Shown: positions 1-9,536, counted from the first letter of the stretch. The stretch: 51,589 nucleotides of DNA from Alteromonadales bacterium alter-6D02 (GCA_002835545.1 PIZK01000017.1:1-51589); one strand, 5' to 3'. Numbers and translations are program-made. Notes: generated by a model from the sequence alone, not told the origin.

Positions 1-108
1 AAGGATATTAAAAGAGATCAGGTAGAAGACTATGCCAAGCGTAAAGGCATGAGTATCGAAGAAACCGAGCGCTGGTTATCACCAATTTTAAGTTACGATC
101 CAGAATAA
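1..108 (+). CDS. metH: Methionine synthase (cobalamin-dependent), C-terminal end, partial
   Basis: The frame is open from base 1 and ends at TAA 106-108, leaving 35 residues. They include [12 protein letters not shown] and a closing [13 protein letters not shown], which resemble the end of the MetH reactivation (S-adenosylmethionine-binding) domain. MetH makes methionine from homocysteine using methyl-tetrahydrofolate and methylcobalamin. All catalytic domains lie upstream, outside the window, so the call rests on the tail alone. The gene converges with the kinase gene on the other strand, with a hairpin repeat array between them. Confidence 0.82.
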   Translation, partial: KDIKRDQVEDYAKRKGMSIEETERWLSPILSYDPE

Positions 109-118
109 AACGATGGGG

Positions 119-418
119 CGTCGCCCTGAAATTTTTTATTCAGGGTCTCGCTTTGTATTTCAACACTGAGATTCCGGCTAAAAGCATGCCAGAATGACGA
201 TGTTGGAGTTTGCCACACAACGTCGCCCTGAAATTTTTTTATTCAGGGTCTCGCTTTGTATTTCAACACTAAATTTCAACACTGAGATTCCGGCTAAAAG
301 CATGCCAGAATGACGATGTTGGAGTTTGCCACACAACGTCGCCCTGAAAGGTTTTATTCAGGGTCTCGCTTTGTATTTCAACACTGAGATTCCGGATAAG
401 AGCGCGCCGGATTGACCG
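119..418. repeat. Tandem array of three about 100-base hairpin-bearing repeats
   Basis: Three near-identical units begin with gtcgCCCTGAA. The hairpin CCCTGAA-N-TTCAGGG occurs at 124-145, 226-248 and 342-364. The unit spacing is 102 and then 116 bases; the longer unit has a short internal duplication of aatttcaacact. Each unit also carries an imperfect palindrome of the REP type (ATTCCGGC...GCCAGAAT), and the third copy has diverged (ATTCCGG...CCGGATT). The array fills the gap between convergent metH and the kinase gene, so it could help end transcription from both sides. The T-rich tracts lie in the loops, not after the stems, so these are not classical terminators. Confidence 0.85.
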
Positions 419-454
419 AAGACTTGAAGTGGCTTTTTTAGTATTGATAACTTA

Positions 455-1123
455 TTAGGCAGACTCTGCGACTTGCGCTAACTCTGGGCAGACATCAACT
501 AAAATGCGTCGTGCTAGCATTTCATGGCAGCCAAAATCAGTCCACTCCTGAATAATCAATTGCGTGTTATAACGCTGACAAATATGCGGTAAAAATGTAT
601 CGTGGCAATCAGAGATCAACTGTAAATACTGTTGGCTTGTACCTGCTTCAGCATCACGTGCTCGCTCAATCATACGCTGATATGAAATAACAGGATCAGA
701 CTTTAAGTAAATGACAGCACTTACTTGTGGGTAATCGTTTAATTTATCCTGAATATCATAATAGTAATCTAAATCTTTGCCATCGGGGCGACACGCTTCA
801 GCGAGGTTAGCTTGACAAAAAACTAAATCAGAAAACAATGAGCGCTCGATAACATAGTTATAATCAGGGCTTAAGTTCTGACAAATTTCAGCACGCTTGT
901 TGGTAATGTAACGCTGAAATTCAATACGTTTCGTTGGGTCTACAGTAAATGCTTTTAATAAGCGTTGAAATTCATGGTCGGTATCAACGTCTTCAATGAT
1001 TAACTGCCACGGCTGATTACTATGTGCATTTAATTCATTAACCAATTTTGGTAATAATGTCGATTTACCTACCCCGATATTACCTTCGACGGCAATAAGA
1101 TTGAACTGCTGAATTTGAGACAT
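455..1123 (-). CDS. Deoxynucleoside kinase family protein
   Basis: A 222-residue cytoplasmic protein. The Walker A loop GNIGVGKST is at residues 14-22, and an ERS motif (VIERSLFSD) near residue 92 is typical of the dCK/dGK/dNK family. The Arg-rich lid (MIERARDAEAG) lies near residue 152. The family phosphorylates deoxynucleosides in nucleotide salvage. The ATG at 1123 is preceded by a weak taggttg ribosome site. Substrate preference cannot be read from the sequence. The gene is single, with metH converging on it from the left. Confidence 0.85.
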   Translation of the reverse strand: MSQIQQFNLIAVEGNIGVGKSTLLPKLVNELNAHSNQPWQLIIEDVDTDHEFQRLLKAFTVDPTKRIEFQRYITNKRAEICQNLSPDYNYVIERSLFSDLVFCQANLAEACRPDGKDLDYYYDIQDKLNDYPQVSAVIYLKSDPVISYQRMIERARDAEAGTSQQYLQLISDCHDTFLPHICQRYNTQLIIQEWTDFGCHEMLARRILVDVCPELAQVAESA

Positions 1124-1250
1124 TACAACCTACAAATATAAATGAAAAAGAGCCGATAAGGTTACCATAATCAATAATTGAAAAAGTGAGGCGGTTCATA
1201 GTTTGTAGGTCAAATAATTGTTCGAACAAAAAGCATACAAAACCTAAAGG

Positions 1251-1757
1251 TTAGTAGATAGCTCCCTGTAACTCTAGCTGGGTTAAATAAAGGCGTAAAT
1301 CAAGCTCAAGCTGGAAGTAGTCGGGTTCCATGTGCTGACACAACTTATAGAAAGCCTTGTTATGTTCTTTCTCTCGCACATGAGCTAACTCATGAACCAC
1401 AATCATCGATAGAAATGGCAGCGGTGCTTTTTTAAAAACTCGGGCAATACGAATTTCGTTCTTCGCCTTAAGTTTACTACCTTGAATACGACTGACATAG
1501 GAATGAGTCCCGAGGGCATTCTTAATCGCATGGATTTTGTCATCAAAGATAACTTTGCTGATCGGTGCAGACTTCTTTAAATATTGGTTTTTTAGTTGCT
1601 GTACATATGCATAAAGTGCTTTGTCATTCGTTATGTCATGACATTCTGGATAGCGCGATAGCAAATACGCTTTGAGCTTATTTTGTTTAACTAACTGCTG
1701 AGTTTTTTCGACAATTTGTGCAGGATAACCTTGTAGATAGATTAATTCACCCGTCAT
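1251..1757 (-). CDS. YgjP-like zinc metallopeptidase domain protein
   Basis: A 168-residue protein with a zinc-binding HELAH motif at residues 122-126, followed by REKEHNKAFYKLC, the hallmark of the YgjP/DUF45 family (SprT/WLM-like gluzincins). The family is named after E. coli YgjP. A catalytic role is inferred from the HExxH motif and no substrate is established. There is no signal peptide, so it is probably cytoplasmic. It is transcribed divergently from the small conserved gene at 1851. Confidence 0.8.
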   Translation of the reverse strand: MTGELIYLQGYPAQIVEKTQQLVKQNKLKAYLLSRYPECHDITNDKALYAYVQQLKNQYLKKSAPISKVIFDDKIHAIKNALGTHSYVSRIQGSKLKAKNEIRIARVFKKAPLPFLSMIVVHELAHVREKEHNKAFYKLCQHMEPDYFQLELDLRLYLTQLELQGAIY

Positions 1758-1850
1758 TTCTTACTACTCTCTTAAGTGATTTATTTTACCGCGACATCGC
1801 ATTACAATAACCCTACCCTCATCAACACTTCTAAACAAAGAAAGCAAACT

Positions 1851-2129
1851 ATGGCTAAGACACCGGTTGATAAATTATTAAAAAACCACCCTAAACTCAC
1901 TCATTCAACCGACATTAAAGTTGTTTCCCATGTACAGCGAGAACAAGGTGAGTGGGTTATTAATACCTTGATGCTTGCAGATATTGACGTGTCATTTAAA
2001 TACAAACGTAAAAAGCTGTATCGTTCACTCAAAGGCCAACGGGTTAATGTAACCTATTACCCAGAAAACGAAACTATTGCAGGGATGGAAATTGAAATAA
2101 TGAAAGTGGTGCGTATAAGAACAAGCTAA
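1851..2129 (+). CDS. Small conserved hypothetical protein
   Basis: A basic 92-residue protein starting MAKTPVDKLLKNHPK. An upstream ATG at 1776 is in frame, but the one at 1851 sits behind an aagaaagc ribosome site and removes an unconserved-looking leader. The body (VVSHVQREQGEW ... FKYKRKKLYRSLKGQRVNV ... EIMKVVRIR) looks like a small beta-rich fold, and I recall similar proteins in Shewanella-type bacteria, with no known function. There is no signal peptide or membrane segment. Confidence 0.65.
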   Translation: MAKTPVDKLLKNHPKLTHSTDIKVVSHVQREQGEWVINTLMLADIDVSFKYKRKKLYRSLKGQRVNVTYYPENETIAGMEIEIMKVVRIRTS

Positions 2130-2150
2130 CAATAAGTTAACTTGTTCTTA
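2115..2150 (+). terminator. Hairpin terminator overlapping the stop codon
   Basis: An inverted repeat (ataagaacaag ... cttgttctta) overlaps the end of the small gene and is followed by cttttttcttt. The stem has one mismatch pair. It could also act on the convergent DUF3010 gene, whose stop lies 20 bases further on. Confidence 0.65.
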
Positions 2151-2169
2151 CTTTTTTCTTTAGCGAAAG

Positions 2170-2592
2170 CTAGTGACTTAAATAAGCGTAAGCCGTTAAG
2201 AAAGCTTTTTCTTGGAAAGGTTTTAAACCAGTATATTTAAACTCTACCGGTGGTGCGCAGCGCTTTAACCATTGCTTTTCTACCGTTTGTGGAATTAACT
2301 CAACCGTTAATTCAGCACACACTTGTAAAACAGCCTCTAACTTAAACGTCGACATTTTTGCGGCATGTTTACCATTTGAGATACGCTCAGCGATGATTAC
2401 GCGATCGACTTGATAGTCTTCCATTAGCTTTTTAAACGCAAACTGGAACGCTAATAAGTCTTCCACTTCATTCACTTTCTGAGCCGTCAAACGTTGTTGA
2501 CGACAATCAGGAATATCAAACACATCATTGTCTTTTTGCATGATGCATATATTGGCGTGATTATCTTTTAAATCTACGGCACAAATTCTCAT
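2170..2592 (-). CDS. DUF3010 family protein (RNase H-like fold)
   Basis: A 140-residue protein starting MRICAVDLKDNHANICIM. I chose the ATG at 2592 because gaggtg lies six bases upstream; a GTG three codons earlier is also open. The family pattern is clear: IPDCRQQRLT, LAFQFAFKKLMEDYQVD, IAERISNGKHAAK, FKLEAVLQ and GLKPFQEKAFLTAYAYL. Members have an RNase H-like N-terminal strand with an early Asp, but the function is unknown. It is single and cytoplasmic. Confidence 0.8.
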   Translation of the reverse strand: MRICAVDLKDNHANICIMQKDNDVFDIPDCRQQRLTAQKVNEVEDLLAFQFAFKKLMEDYQVDRVIIAERISNGKHAAKMSTFKLEAVLQVCAELTVELIPQTVEKQWLKRCAPPVEFKYTGLKPFQEKAFLTAYAYLSH

Positions 2593-2865
2593 TAAATTCA
2601 CCTCATTCGTAATTACCGCGCATTATAAACTGTTTCACGGCACAGGCACACTACCTATCGACGAGTAATGGGATCTAGTTGGTTAAAAAATAATGATTTG
2701 GATAGAAAAACCTTACATTTTAATTGATTAATCTCACTCGAGAGCGCTAAAAAATAGAATTATTTATGCTTTTTCGCTAAGATGTCATTCTTTGCTTATC
2801 GTGTGAACGATAAGTTGCATAACATCAGCTATACTCTTACCTAGAAGTAATGACAAGGATTCAGC

Positions 2866-3807
2866 ATGAGCAGTGTTTTAGATAGTGTTAACCAACGAAC
2901 GCAACTTGTCGGGGAAAACCGCCTCGAATTGCTATTGTTTAATTTAGGTTCCTATCAAACGTTCGCGATTAATGTATTTAAAGTACAAGAGGTCGTAAGC
3001 CTACAAAAGCTATTTGCAATGCCAGGCTCCCACCCTTCTGTTATTGGTGTAGTTAACATGCGTGGTATCACGATCCCTGTTATCAATTTACCACAAGCCA
3101 TTGGCATGCGACCGATGGAAGTTAATGAAGATTGTAACCTTATCATCACTGAATATAATCGTACTATTCAAGCATTTTTAGTGGGTAAAATTGATCAAAT
3201 CGTCAATACCAACTGGGGTAGTATTCAACCACCTCCTAAGACAGCGGGACGTCACCATTACTTAACCGCCATTACCCAAATAGAGCGAGGGAAAGTTAAT
3301 AACATCGTTGAAATTATTGACGTAGAAAAAGTCCTCGCTGAAATAATTACTTACGATACAAGTATCTCAGAAGGCGTTCTAGATCACTCTATTGCAGAAC
3401 ATTTTCATGGTAAGCGTATCTTAATTGTAGATGACTCACCAACAGCACGAAATTTAGTAAGAGAAACCTTATCAACGGTTGGCCTTGAAATAATTGAAGC
3501 GTCCGATGGTTTACAAGCACTCAATTTATTAAAACAATGGGCAGATGAAGGCAAGAAAATCACTGATGAATTATTAATGATGATCACCGATGCCGAAATG
3601 CCTGAGATGGATGGATACAAGCTAACTTATGAAATTCGTAATGATGAGCGAATGAGTGATCTCTACATCGCACTTAATACCTCCCTTAGCGGTAGTTTTA
3701 ACGATGCGATGGTCGAAAAAGTTGGTTGTAATAAATTTATTTCTAAATTCCAACCAGATAAACTCGTCGAGGTTGTTCAAGATCGTTTACGAGAAACAAT
3801 GAAATAG
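2866..3807 (+). CDS. cheV: Chemotaxis coupling protein with receiver domain, CheV
   Basis: A 313-residue protein with an N-terminal CheW domain (about 17-160; VIGVVNMRGITIPVINLPQ) and a C-terminal response-regulator receiver domain (about 180-310). The receiver has acidic residues in ILIVDDSP, the phospho-acceptor Asp242 in MITDAEMPEMDGY, a switch Thr/Ser (ALNTSLSG) and the conserved Lys in FISKFQP. CheV links chemoreceptors to CheA, and its phosphorylation tunes adaptation. The chemoreceptor at 9537 is a possible partner but is not in the same operon. Confidence 0.92.
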   Translation: MSSVLDSVNQRTQLVGENRLELLLFNLGSYQTFAINVFKVQEVVSLQKLFAMPGSHPSVIGVVNMRGITIPVINLPQAIGMRPMEVNEDCNLIITEYNRTIQAFLVGKIDQIVNTNWGSIQPPPKTAGRHHYLTAITQIERGKVNNIVEIIDVEKVLAEIITYDTSISEGVLDHSIAEHFHGKRILIVDDSPTARNLVRETLSTVGLEIIEASDGLQALNLLKQWADEGKKITDELLMMITDAEMPEMDGYKLTYEIRNDERMSDLYIALNTSLSGSFNDAMVEKVGCNKFISKFQPDKLVEVVQDRLRETMK

Positions 3808-3884
3808 GCCTAGTTAAAATAGACCTAGTTATTTGTCGATAGTCATTACTTACTTCGTTTGATGACTATCGTCACAGCTAAAAG

Positions 3885-6359
3885 CTATACCTTAGTGATA
3901 TACCAAGGCGTTTTACTAGCCAAAGGGCTCGTCAAGACAGTTATCCCCTTTTTAACGTCTATGCTCATACTATTCTTTTTGTGGCCACGGCTTAACCTCA
4001 ATTGTTTTGCTGTCTCTGAAAAAATGACCAACGTTTGCACCTCTTGACTAAGTTCAAAACTAAACGCATCAACTTCATCTATACACATCGACAATACTTT
4101 ACCCACTTGATTGAGTGGCTGATGAGTTAATGGACGAGTGCTCAAGTTATGAAATTGAATCGGATTTACTTTCGCTGCAATCTTTTCCTTAGCAAGAATC
4201 CTCGGCTGCATAGCTACGAGGTAATGAGTCTTACCAGTCTGATTTAGGGGCGACAATTCAAGTCGCCACTGACCGGTATCGAACCAAGGTTTATCGTCGA
4301 AATCCTGTTCTATCAGCTGCCCATTAAGCTCAGTATCATTTCCATCAGTTTCAACGTAATGTTGAAACGTTTTTCCGCCAATTAAATGAGCGTGCGTATT
4401 AGAGGGAACTAACACATCCAGTGTTAAGCGGCTCCCCTGATTGTCGACAATAAATTGCCTAGATAGTGTCGTTAAAATTCCATCCTCATCCGTTCCTTGA
4501 ACCACATTATATGGTGACGAACTGCTGGGTTTATTAACGAAGTGACTCAGCCACTTCGTTTTATACTCGGGCTCTGTCGTTAATATTTTATCGTGCATTA
4601 ACAACAAATCATGCTCATCAAGATAGACAAGTTCGCGTGTAACTTTTTTGACCTTTGCTTTGTTACCGAAAGCGCTAAATCTAGTACTATTATATGCCGC
4701 CGTAATATCCGAACCTATTGCAGTAAACTTATCTTTTTCATATTGATAATCGAGTAATGTGGCTGCGCCATAATGGGGGCCATCGCTTAGATTTTCTTGC
4801 CACTGGGTAAAAGATTCAATAGCGTTTCCAGAAGGTAACACTAAACGCTGACCACCATCAGCAACGTTTTCACTATAACGCTTATTATTAACTGTACGTT
4901 CATTAGGCTGCTGAATTAACAACGTGTTTTTAGCAACGGTACGAATAGCATAATTAAAGCGATAAGGTGAGTGAACATTCCCATTATATTTAGCATGATT
5001 AACGATTAACGGTACCCCTTTAAACAAGGTAAAGTGCCCGGCGTCATAATGCTGGTGATGGCTAAATATATGACCAGCTCGATACGAAATAAACGTATCG
5101 TTATCAGCCCATCCACTGCGCACAATTAGTTGGTTAACAAACCCCCGACCAAAAAGTTCCACAGGGGCTAACAAGGGTTTCATCGGGCTAAGGCGCTCCG
5201 AAGTAGTATTTATTGGTTGTTTTTTTCTACGCTGCTTAGAAGTTTGATGCTCTGGTGCCGAATAGAGTAAAGGTAACATCCAGCGATAGCCAACAAAGTA
5301 GCTCTCATGCGCGTAATGGCGACGTATTACTCGGCTAAACTCAAAAAACTCAGGTTGTTTTGTCACTTGTGCTATCAAGTCTATAACACGAGCAGTTTCA
5401 TCTTTAAGATCAACTCGCGGTCCTTCGTCACCCCAGCCTTCAATTTTAAAGTCAGGGCGCGTCAAATAGATGTGCCACAAGCCAATTCGCTTAATTAACG
5501 CCAACGCCTTTTGCTGGGCCACAGGTTCAACGAGTGCATTTTTGTAAGCCGAAAGAGCTAACACCACTTCAAGCCCCCGCGAGTTAATCCAATAGTTATA
5601 GCTCTCTGGCCATACTTCCGTTGCTTCAATAGCTTGATAGACTTGCTCAAAGTGGCCTAACGCTCGGCGGTAATAATTGATTTGCTTTTGTGTCGTTTTA
5701 TCCATGACAGTAGCTAGTAGAAAGGCTTGCGCACCGAGGTTTGTACGCCCATGCCATAGACCAGCAGAGTCTTGGTCTAAGAGCGTTAAGTACTCAGAGA
5801 GCATTGACTCTAACCTAAATTGGAGTTTTTGTTTGGTTTTATGGCGTATTTTTCCCGATGCCATTGAGATATCGACGCCCAGCGCAAACATCCATGCATT
5901 ACCATAGAAGTTGCTATGCTGGGGCTTTAAGAACTTAAAGTTGATCAAGCTGGTTTCAAGGGCAATCTGTGATTTTGTGTTGGGTTTAATTAAGTAACAA
6001 TGGAGAGCAGTTGATAAGGTTGTATTTGGACAATTTGGTTTAAAACCAAGGTTAGCTTGAGTCAAAAAGTCTACTCGCTGCTGGTAAAATAACGGACTTT
6101 CTAAACCATTCCAACCACGAAGAGGGTTTAAAAAAAGCCGAGGAAAGTCGCCACTCGACACATGATGCATGGGTGTTTTTTGATATTTTTTATCGTAGTG
6201 AATAATCACCTGATCATCACTTATCAGTGACAATCGTTGTGCAACTTTATTGACGAATGTTGAAAATGATACTTGATACTCCCTCATTCCGAAAAGTGTT
6301 AAGGCAGCCACAATACCACAGCCAATCAATAGCATCGTTAGTACTCGAAAAATTTTCAT
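3885..6359 (-). CDS. Heparinase II/III-like membrane-anchored protein
   Basis: About 824 residues. I place the start at the ATG at 6359 behind aggga; a TTG eight codons upstream is also open. One N-terminal membrane segment (VLTMLLIGCGIVAALTLFG) is followed by an alpha-helical toroid-like part (about 60-400). A heparinase II/III signature then appears near residues 425-450 (YRAGHIFSHHQHYDAGHF), with a beta-sandwich C-terminus. The family holds polysaccharide lyases for uronate polymers and glycan-processing relatives. No transporter or sugar catabolism gene is adjacent, so an envelope or exopolysaccharide role is as likely as nutrition. The substrate is unknown. Confidence 0.72.
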   Translation of the reverse strand: MKIFRVLTMLLIGCGIVAALTLFGMREYQVSFSTFVNKVAQRLSLISDDQVIIHYDKKYQKTPMHHVSSGDFPRLFLNPLRGWNGLESPLFYQQRVDFLTQANLGFKPNCPNTTLSTALHCYLIKPNTKSQIALETSLINFKFLKPQHSNFYGNAWMFALGVDISMASGKIRHKTKQKLQFRLESMLSEYLTLLDQDSAGLWHGRTNLGAQAFLLATVMDKTTQKQINYYRRALGHFEQVYQAIEATEVWPESYNYWINSRGLEVVLALSAYKNALVEPVAQQKALALIKRIGLWHIYLTRPDFKIEGWGDEGPRVDLKDETARVIDLIAQVTKQPEFFEFSRVIRRHYAHESYFVGYRWMLPLLYSAPEHQTSKQRRKKQPINTTSERLSPMKPLLAPVELFGRGFVNQLIVRSGWADNDTFISYRAGHIFSHHQHYDAGHFTLFKGVPLIVNHAKYNGNVHSPYRFNYAIRTVAKNTLLIQQPNERTVNNKRYSENVADGGQRLVLPSGNAIESFTQWQENLSDGPHYGAATLLDYQYEKDKFTAIGSDITAAYNSTRFSAFGNKAKVKKVTRELVYLDEHDLLLMHDKILTTEPEYKTKWLSHFVNKPSSSSPYNVVQGTDEDGILTTLSRQFIVDNQGSRLTLDVLVPSNTHAHLIGGKTFQHYVETDGNDTELNGQLIEQDFDDKPWFDTGQWRLELSPLNQTGKTHYLVAMQPRILAKEKIAAKVNPIQFHNLSTRPLTHQPLNQVGKVLSMCIDEVDAFSFELSQEVQTLVIFSETAKQLRLSRGHKKNSMSIDVKKGITVLTSPLASKTPWYITKV

Positions 6360-6541
6360 TCTATCCCTAAATGAATCACTCAATATGTTTAAATTATAAG
6401 CTATTACATATCATTCCTCTAGTCGAGTACGTAACTCTATTAGTGTGCTTTGGCAGCGGTCTCGTGCGAGTTCCCTAAAGACACTAGAATTGCATTACAA
6501 ATTAACCTATAGTCACCGCATAAAAAGTTAGAGACTCAACC

Positions 6542-8494
6542 ATGTTTAAAGATAACGCACTTCTTGCTCAGCTCAAGCAAGATATTCAACAAACTCTGCC
6601 TAAGATTGAAGGTCGTGTTAAAGCAACAGATAAAAGTTATGGCTTTCTAGAAACAGAGAAAAAGAGTTACTTCATTGCTCCGCCAATGATGAAAAAAGTC
6701 ATGCACGGTGACATTATTGAAGCTCATCTTCGTGAAGATAAAGGCAAAGAACAAGCAGAACCTTTGAATTTGGTCAGCCCAGCGGTTAAGCACTTTATTG
6801 CACAGGTTTCAAAACAAAAAAATAAAATCATGTTAATGCCGCCGGCTCCTTATCGAGGCCCAGCAATTGAAACACAAACCGACTCGAACATTAACGTTAC
6901 ACCTGGTGATTATGTCCAAGCAACCATCATACAACACCCATTAAAACAAACAGAGCCTGCAGGTAAATTCCTAGCAAAAATTGACAACGTTATTGCAAAA
7001 GAAGATGCCATTGACACGCCGTGGTTAGTCAGCTTAGCAAAATACAATTTATTAAACCCTGAGCAGACACTCCCCACTCAATCACCAGAAGATACAGGCG
7101 AATGGCAGTTTGATGAATCAATAGCGCGTGATGATTTATCCGAACAGCTTTTTTTCACGATTGATGGCCCATCAACCAAAGACATGGATGATGCAATCAA
7201 TATTTGCCAATTAGCGAATGGGCATTGGCAATTACAGGTCGCAGTAGCAGATCCAAGTGCCTATATTGCTCCTGGCAGCGGCGAGGACCAAGAGGCGGCA
7301 GCACGTGGCTATACACACTATTTACCAAAGCGTGTTATTAGCATGCTGCCAGAGTCTCTTAGTTATGATTTGTGCTCACTCGTTGAAGGAGAGAAGCGCC
7401 CTGCGGTTGTCTGTAAAATGCAAATTACCTCACGTGGTAAGTTACTGGAAAACCCGACTTTCTCACTTGCTTACATTACCTCAGCTGCAAAACTAAATTA
7501 TCAGCAAGTAACAGAATACATTGATGACCAATCAACTTGGCAGCCTTCAAGCGAGTTAGGTAAAGCACTCACACAACTGAGCGAATTAGCGTTCGCTCGC
7601 AATTGTTGGCGTGCTAAAAATACACAATTATTCGACAGCCGCCCAGATTATCGTTTAGTGCTTAATGATGACTTACGGATTGAATCAGTCGATGTGCAAC
7701 ACCAAAGCATTGCACAAAGCATGATTGAAGAAGCGATGTTATTAGCTAATATCAGCGGTGGTCAATTGTTACAACAACAAGCCAATAAAGGTATTTTTAA
7801 TACACACCCTGGCTTTGAGGCGGAAAAAGTAGTGAAACTTACCAAGCTACTCGCTGAACATGATTACACCTATCACCCACAGCACTTGCTGACAACCGCA
7901 GGGTTTTGTCAACTACAGCGGGAAATGACGTCTAGAAATGATAACTACTTGGCAGCTAGGTTACGTAAATTTCAAAATTACGCCAACATCTCACACCAGC
8001 CAGAGCCCCACCACGGTTTAGGGGTAGAACAATATGCCACTTGGACTTCACCGATCAGGAAGTATGGCGATTTACTTAATCACCGCCTATTAAAAGCAAT
8101 CATTGCTGGGCAACCTGACCAGGTTACGATTAAAGCCGCACAAGCTGAATTGTTAAAACAGCAACGTGATAATCAACGCGTTGTTGAACGTGACATAAAT
8201 AATTGGCTTTATATCGAATACCTAGCACATGCTGTAAGTGATGAAACCGTATTTAAAGGTGAAATATTTAACGTCAATCGCGGTGGTTGCATGGTTAAGC
8301 TTGATGAGAATGGTGCTGTTATCTTTATTCCAAGCACAACCTTTGCTAAAGATCGCAAATCAATCAAAATCGATACAGAACTTGGCACTATCAGTGTGAA
8401 TGATCAAATCATCAATCGAATTACTGATAAAGTGACAATTGTGATTACCAACGGAAATAAAGACAAACTTAGCCTAACGGGTAAAATTACTTAA
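6542..8494 (+). CDS. rnb: Exoribonuclease II
   Basis: A 650-residue cytoplasmic 3'-5' exoribonuclease. It has N-terminal cold-shock/OB domains (about 1-170; VKATDKSYGFLETEKKSYFI) and an RNB catalytic core beginning near residue 190, with the metal-binding motif FTIDGPSTKDMDDAINI near residues 204-220. The YATWTSPIRKYGDLLNHR block near 498 and a C-terminal S1 domain (FKGEIFNVNRGGCMVKL) follow. The length matches E. coli RNase II (644) and not the longer RNase R. The start has only a weak purine stretch. It is a single gene. Confidence 0.95.
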   Translation: MFKDNALLAQLKQDIQQTLPKIEGRVKATDKSYGFLETEKKSYFIAPPMMKKVMHGDIIEAHLREDKGKEQAEPLNLVSPAVKHFIAQVSKQKNKIMLMPPAPYRGPAIETQTDSNINVTPGDYVQATIIQHPLKQTEPAGKFLAKIDNVIAKEDAIDTPWLVSLAKYNLLNPEQTLPTQSPEDTGEWQFDESIARDDLSEQLFFTIDGPSTKDMDDAINICQLANGHWQLQVAVADPSAYIAPGSGEDQEAAARGYTHYLPKRVISMLPESLSYDLCSLVEGEKRPAVVCKMQITSRGKLLENPTFSLAYITSAAKLNYQQVTEYIDDQSTWQPSSELGKALTQLSELAFARNCWRAKNTQLFDSRPDYRLVLNDDLRIESVDVQHQSIAQSMIEEAMLLANISGGQLLQQQANKGIFNTHPGFEAEKVVKLTKLLAEHDYTYHPQHLLTTAGFCQLQREMTSRNDNYLAARLRKFQNYANISHQPEPHHGLGVEQYATWTSPIRKYGDLLNHRLLKAIIAGQPDQVTIKAAQAELLKQQRDNQRVVERDINNWLYIEYLAHAVSDETVFKGEIFNVNRGGCMVKLDENGAVIFIPSTTFAKDRKSIKIDTELGTISVNDQIINRITDKVTIVITNGNKDKLSLTGKIT

Positions 8495-8558
8495 AATAAA
8501 CTTGATCGATGCGATTCAGTCAACCAAGCTTATATGATGAATCGCAACGGATTAAGTT

Positions 8559-9482
8559 ATGCACGATCATATTAATGACCTTGTTGATGACCAAGAGTGG
8601 CAAAGTGGTCATCTTGCACAGCAGCCTAACGCTAAACACCTGTTGACTGAAAGAGCAGCCACGCACCAACCAATGCAGGGCTTTTCGTTGAGTGAAGGAG
8701 ATTTTTCTCATATTAATTTAGTTAATCGGGCATCAAAAACAGGGTATGAACTGACAAACGCTGACTGCTATCATGCTGATTTCAGCTACTCACATTGCTT
8801 TAAACTCGACTTTTCAGGGAGTTCGCTGATGAAAGCGAACTTTCGCAGAGCTAATCTCCACTGTGCAAATCTCACCAACTGTAACCTTTTAGGCACTAAT
8901 TTTCAGGGTGCAAAGCTTGAGCATGTCATTTGGGGTGACAAGGTCATCCAAGAACAACAAGCAGCTCAAAGTAAAGACTTAGCTGAACAACTCGATTATT
9001 ATCAACAAGCAGAAGAGATCTATAGAAACTTACGTTTAGTGTCAGAAAAGCAGGGTCTGTTCGAAGTGGCAGGATCTTTTTTCCAACGCGAAATGGTAAT
9101 GCGGCGCAAGCAATTACCTCGTCTATCATTACAACGCTTTATCTCAAAGATAGTCGATTTGTTTTGTGGTTATGGTGAGCAGCCGATCCGCGTTGTTAGT
9201 TTCACTTGGGCCGTTATTATTATTTTCTCGATTCTCTTCTTTTTCACTGGGCTTGATTACGACCAACAAAAAATTGTCTTCGATCCTAATGCCTCCTTGC
9301 GCCAAAACGTCAATGACTTCATTAGTTGCGGTTACTTTAGCATTGTGACCTTTACCACCTTAGGTTATGGAGATATTGCCCCGACAGGATTTTCTCGAAT
9401 TCTCGCAGCCATAGAAGCATTATTTGGTAGCTTTACCCTCGCCCTCTTTGTAGTGGTGTTCGTAAAAAAAATGACCCGCTAA
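8559..9482 (+). CDS. Pentapeptide-repeat protein with two-TM potassium channel domain
   Basis: A 307-residue fusion. The N-terminal half (about 55-130) is a run of pentapeptide repeats (LTNADCYHADFSYSHC, MKANFRRANLHCANL, LLGTNFQGAKL), predicted to form a right-handed beta helix. A helical linker follows, then two membrane segments (about 212-232 and 282-304). Between them is a pore helix with the selectivity filter TTLGYGD near residue 267, typical of Ion_trans_2 channels. The repeat domain replaces the usual RCK or cyclic-nucleotide sensor and sits in the cytoplasm if the channel has normal topology. The gating signal is unknown. A terminator hairpin covers the stop codon. Confidence 0.82.
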   Translation: MHDHINDLVDDQEWQSGHLAQQPNAKHLLTERAATHQPMQGFSLSEGDFSHINLVNRASKTGYELTNADCYHADFSYSHCFKLDFSGSSLMKANFRRANLHCANLTNCNLLGTNFQGAKLEHVIWGDKVIQEQQAAQSKDLAEQLDYYQQAEEIYRNLRLVSEKQGLFEVAGSFFQREMVMRRKQLPRLSLQRFISKIVDLFCGYGEQPIRVVSFTWAVIIIFSILFFFTGLDYDQQKIVFDPNASLRQNVNDFISCGYFSIVTFTTLGYGDIAPTGFSRILAAIEALFGSFTLALFVVVFVKKMTR

Positions 9483-9499
9483 TTAGTTTAGCGAGTCAT
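9471..9499. terminator. Bidirectional hairpin between convergent genes
   Basis: The palindrome atgaCcCGCTAA ... TTAGCGaGTCAT covers the stop codon of the channel gene (TAA 9480-9482). It is preceded by an A tract on the plus strand, which becomes a T tract on the minus strand. It lies 38 bases from the end of the converging chemoreceptor gene and could serve both. Confidence 0.65.
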
Positions 9500-9536
9500 T
9501 AGTTGTTTAATATTGAGTCTGTTAAACGTGTGTTAT

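Noticed and set aside
119-418. Possible CRISPR array
   Set aside because: Units are about 100 bases and repeat throughout; there are no short conserved repeats separated by unique spacers.
1776-1850. Longer N-terminus for the small gene at 1851
   Set aside because: No ribosome site precedes 1776 and the added residues look non-coding, while 1851 has a purine-rich site.
3859-4047. Plus-strand frame of 62 codons after cheV
   Set aside because: It is antisense to the end of the heparinase-like gene and has no independent evidence.
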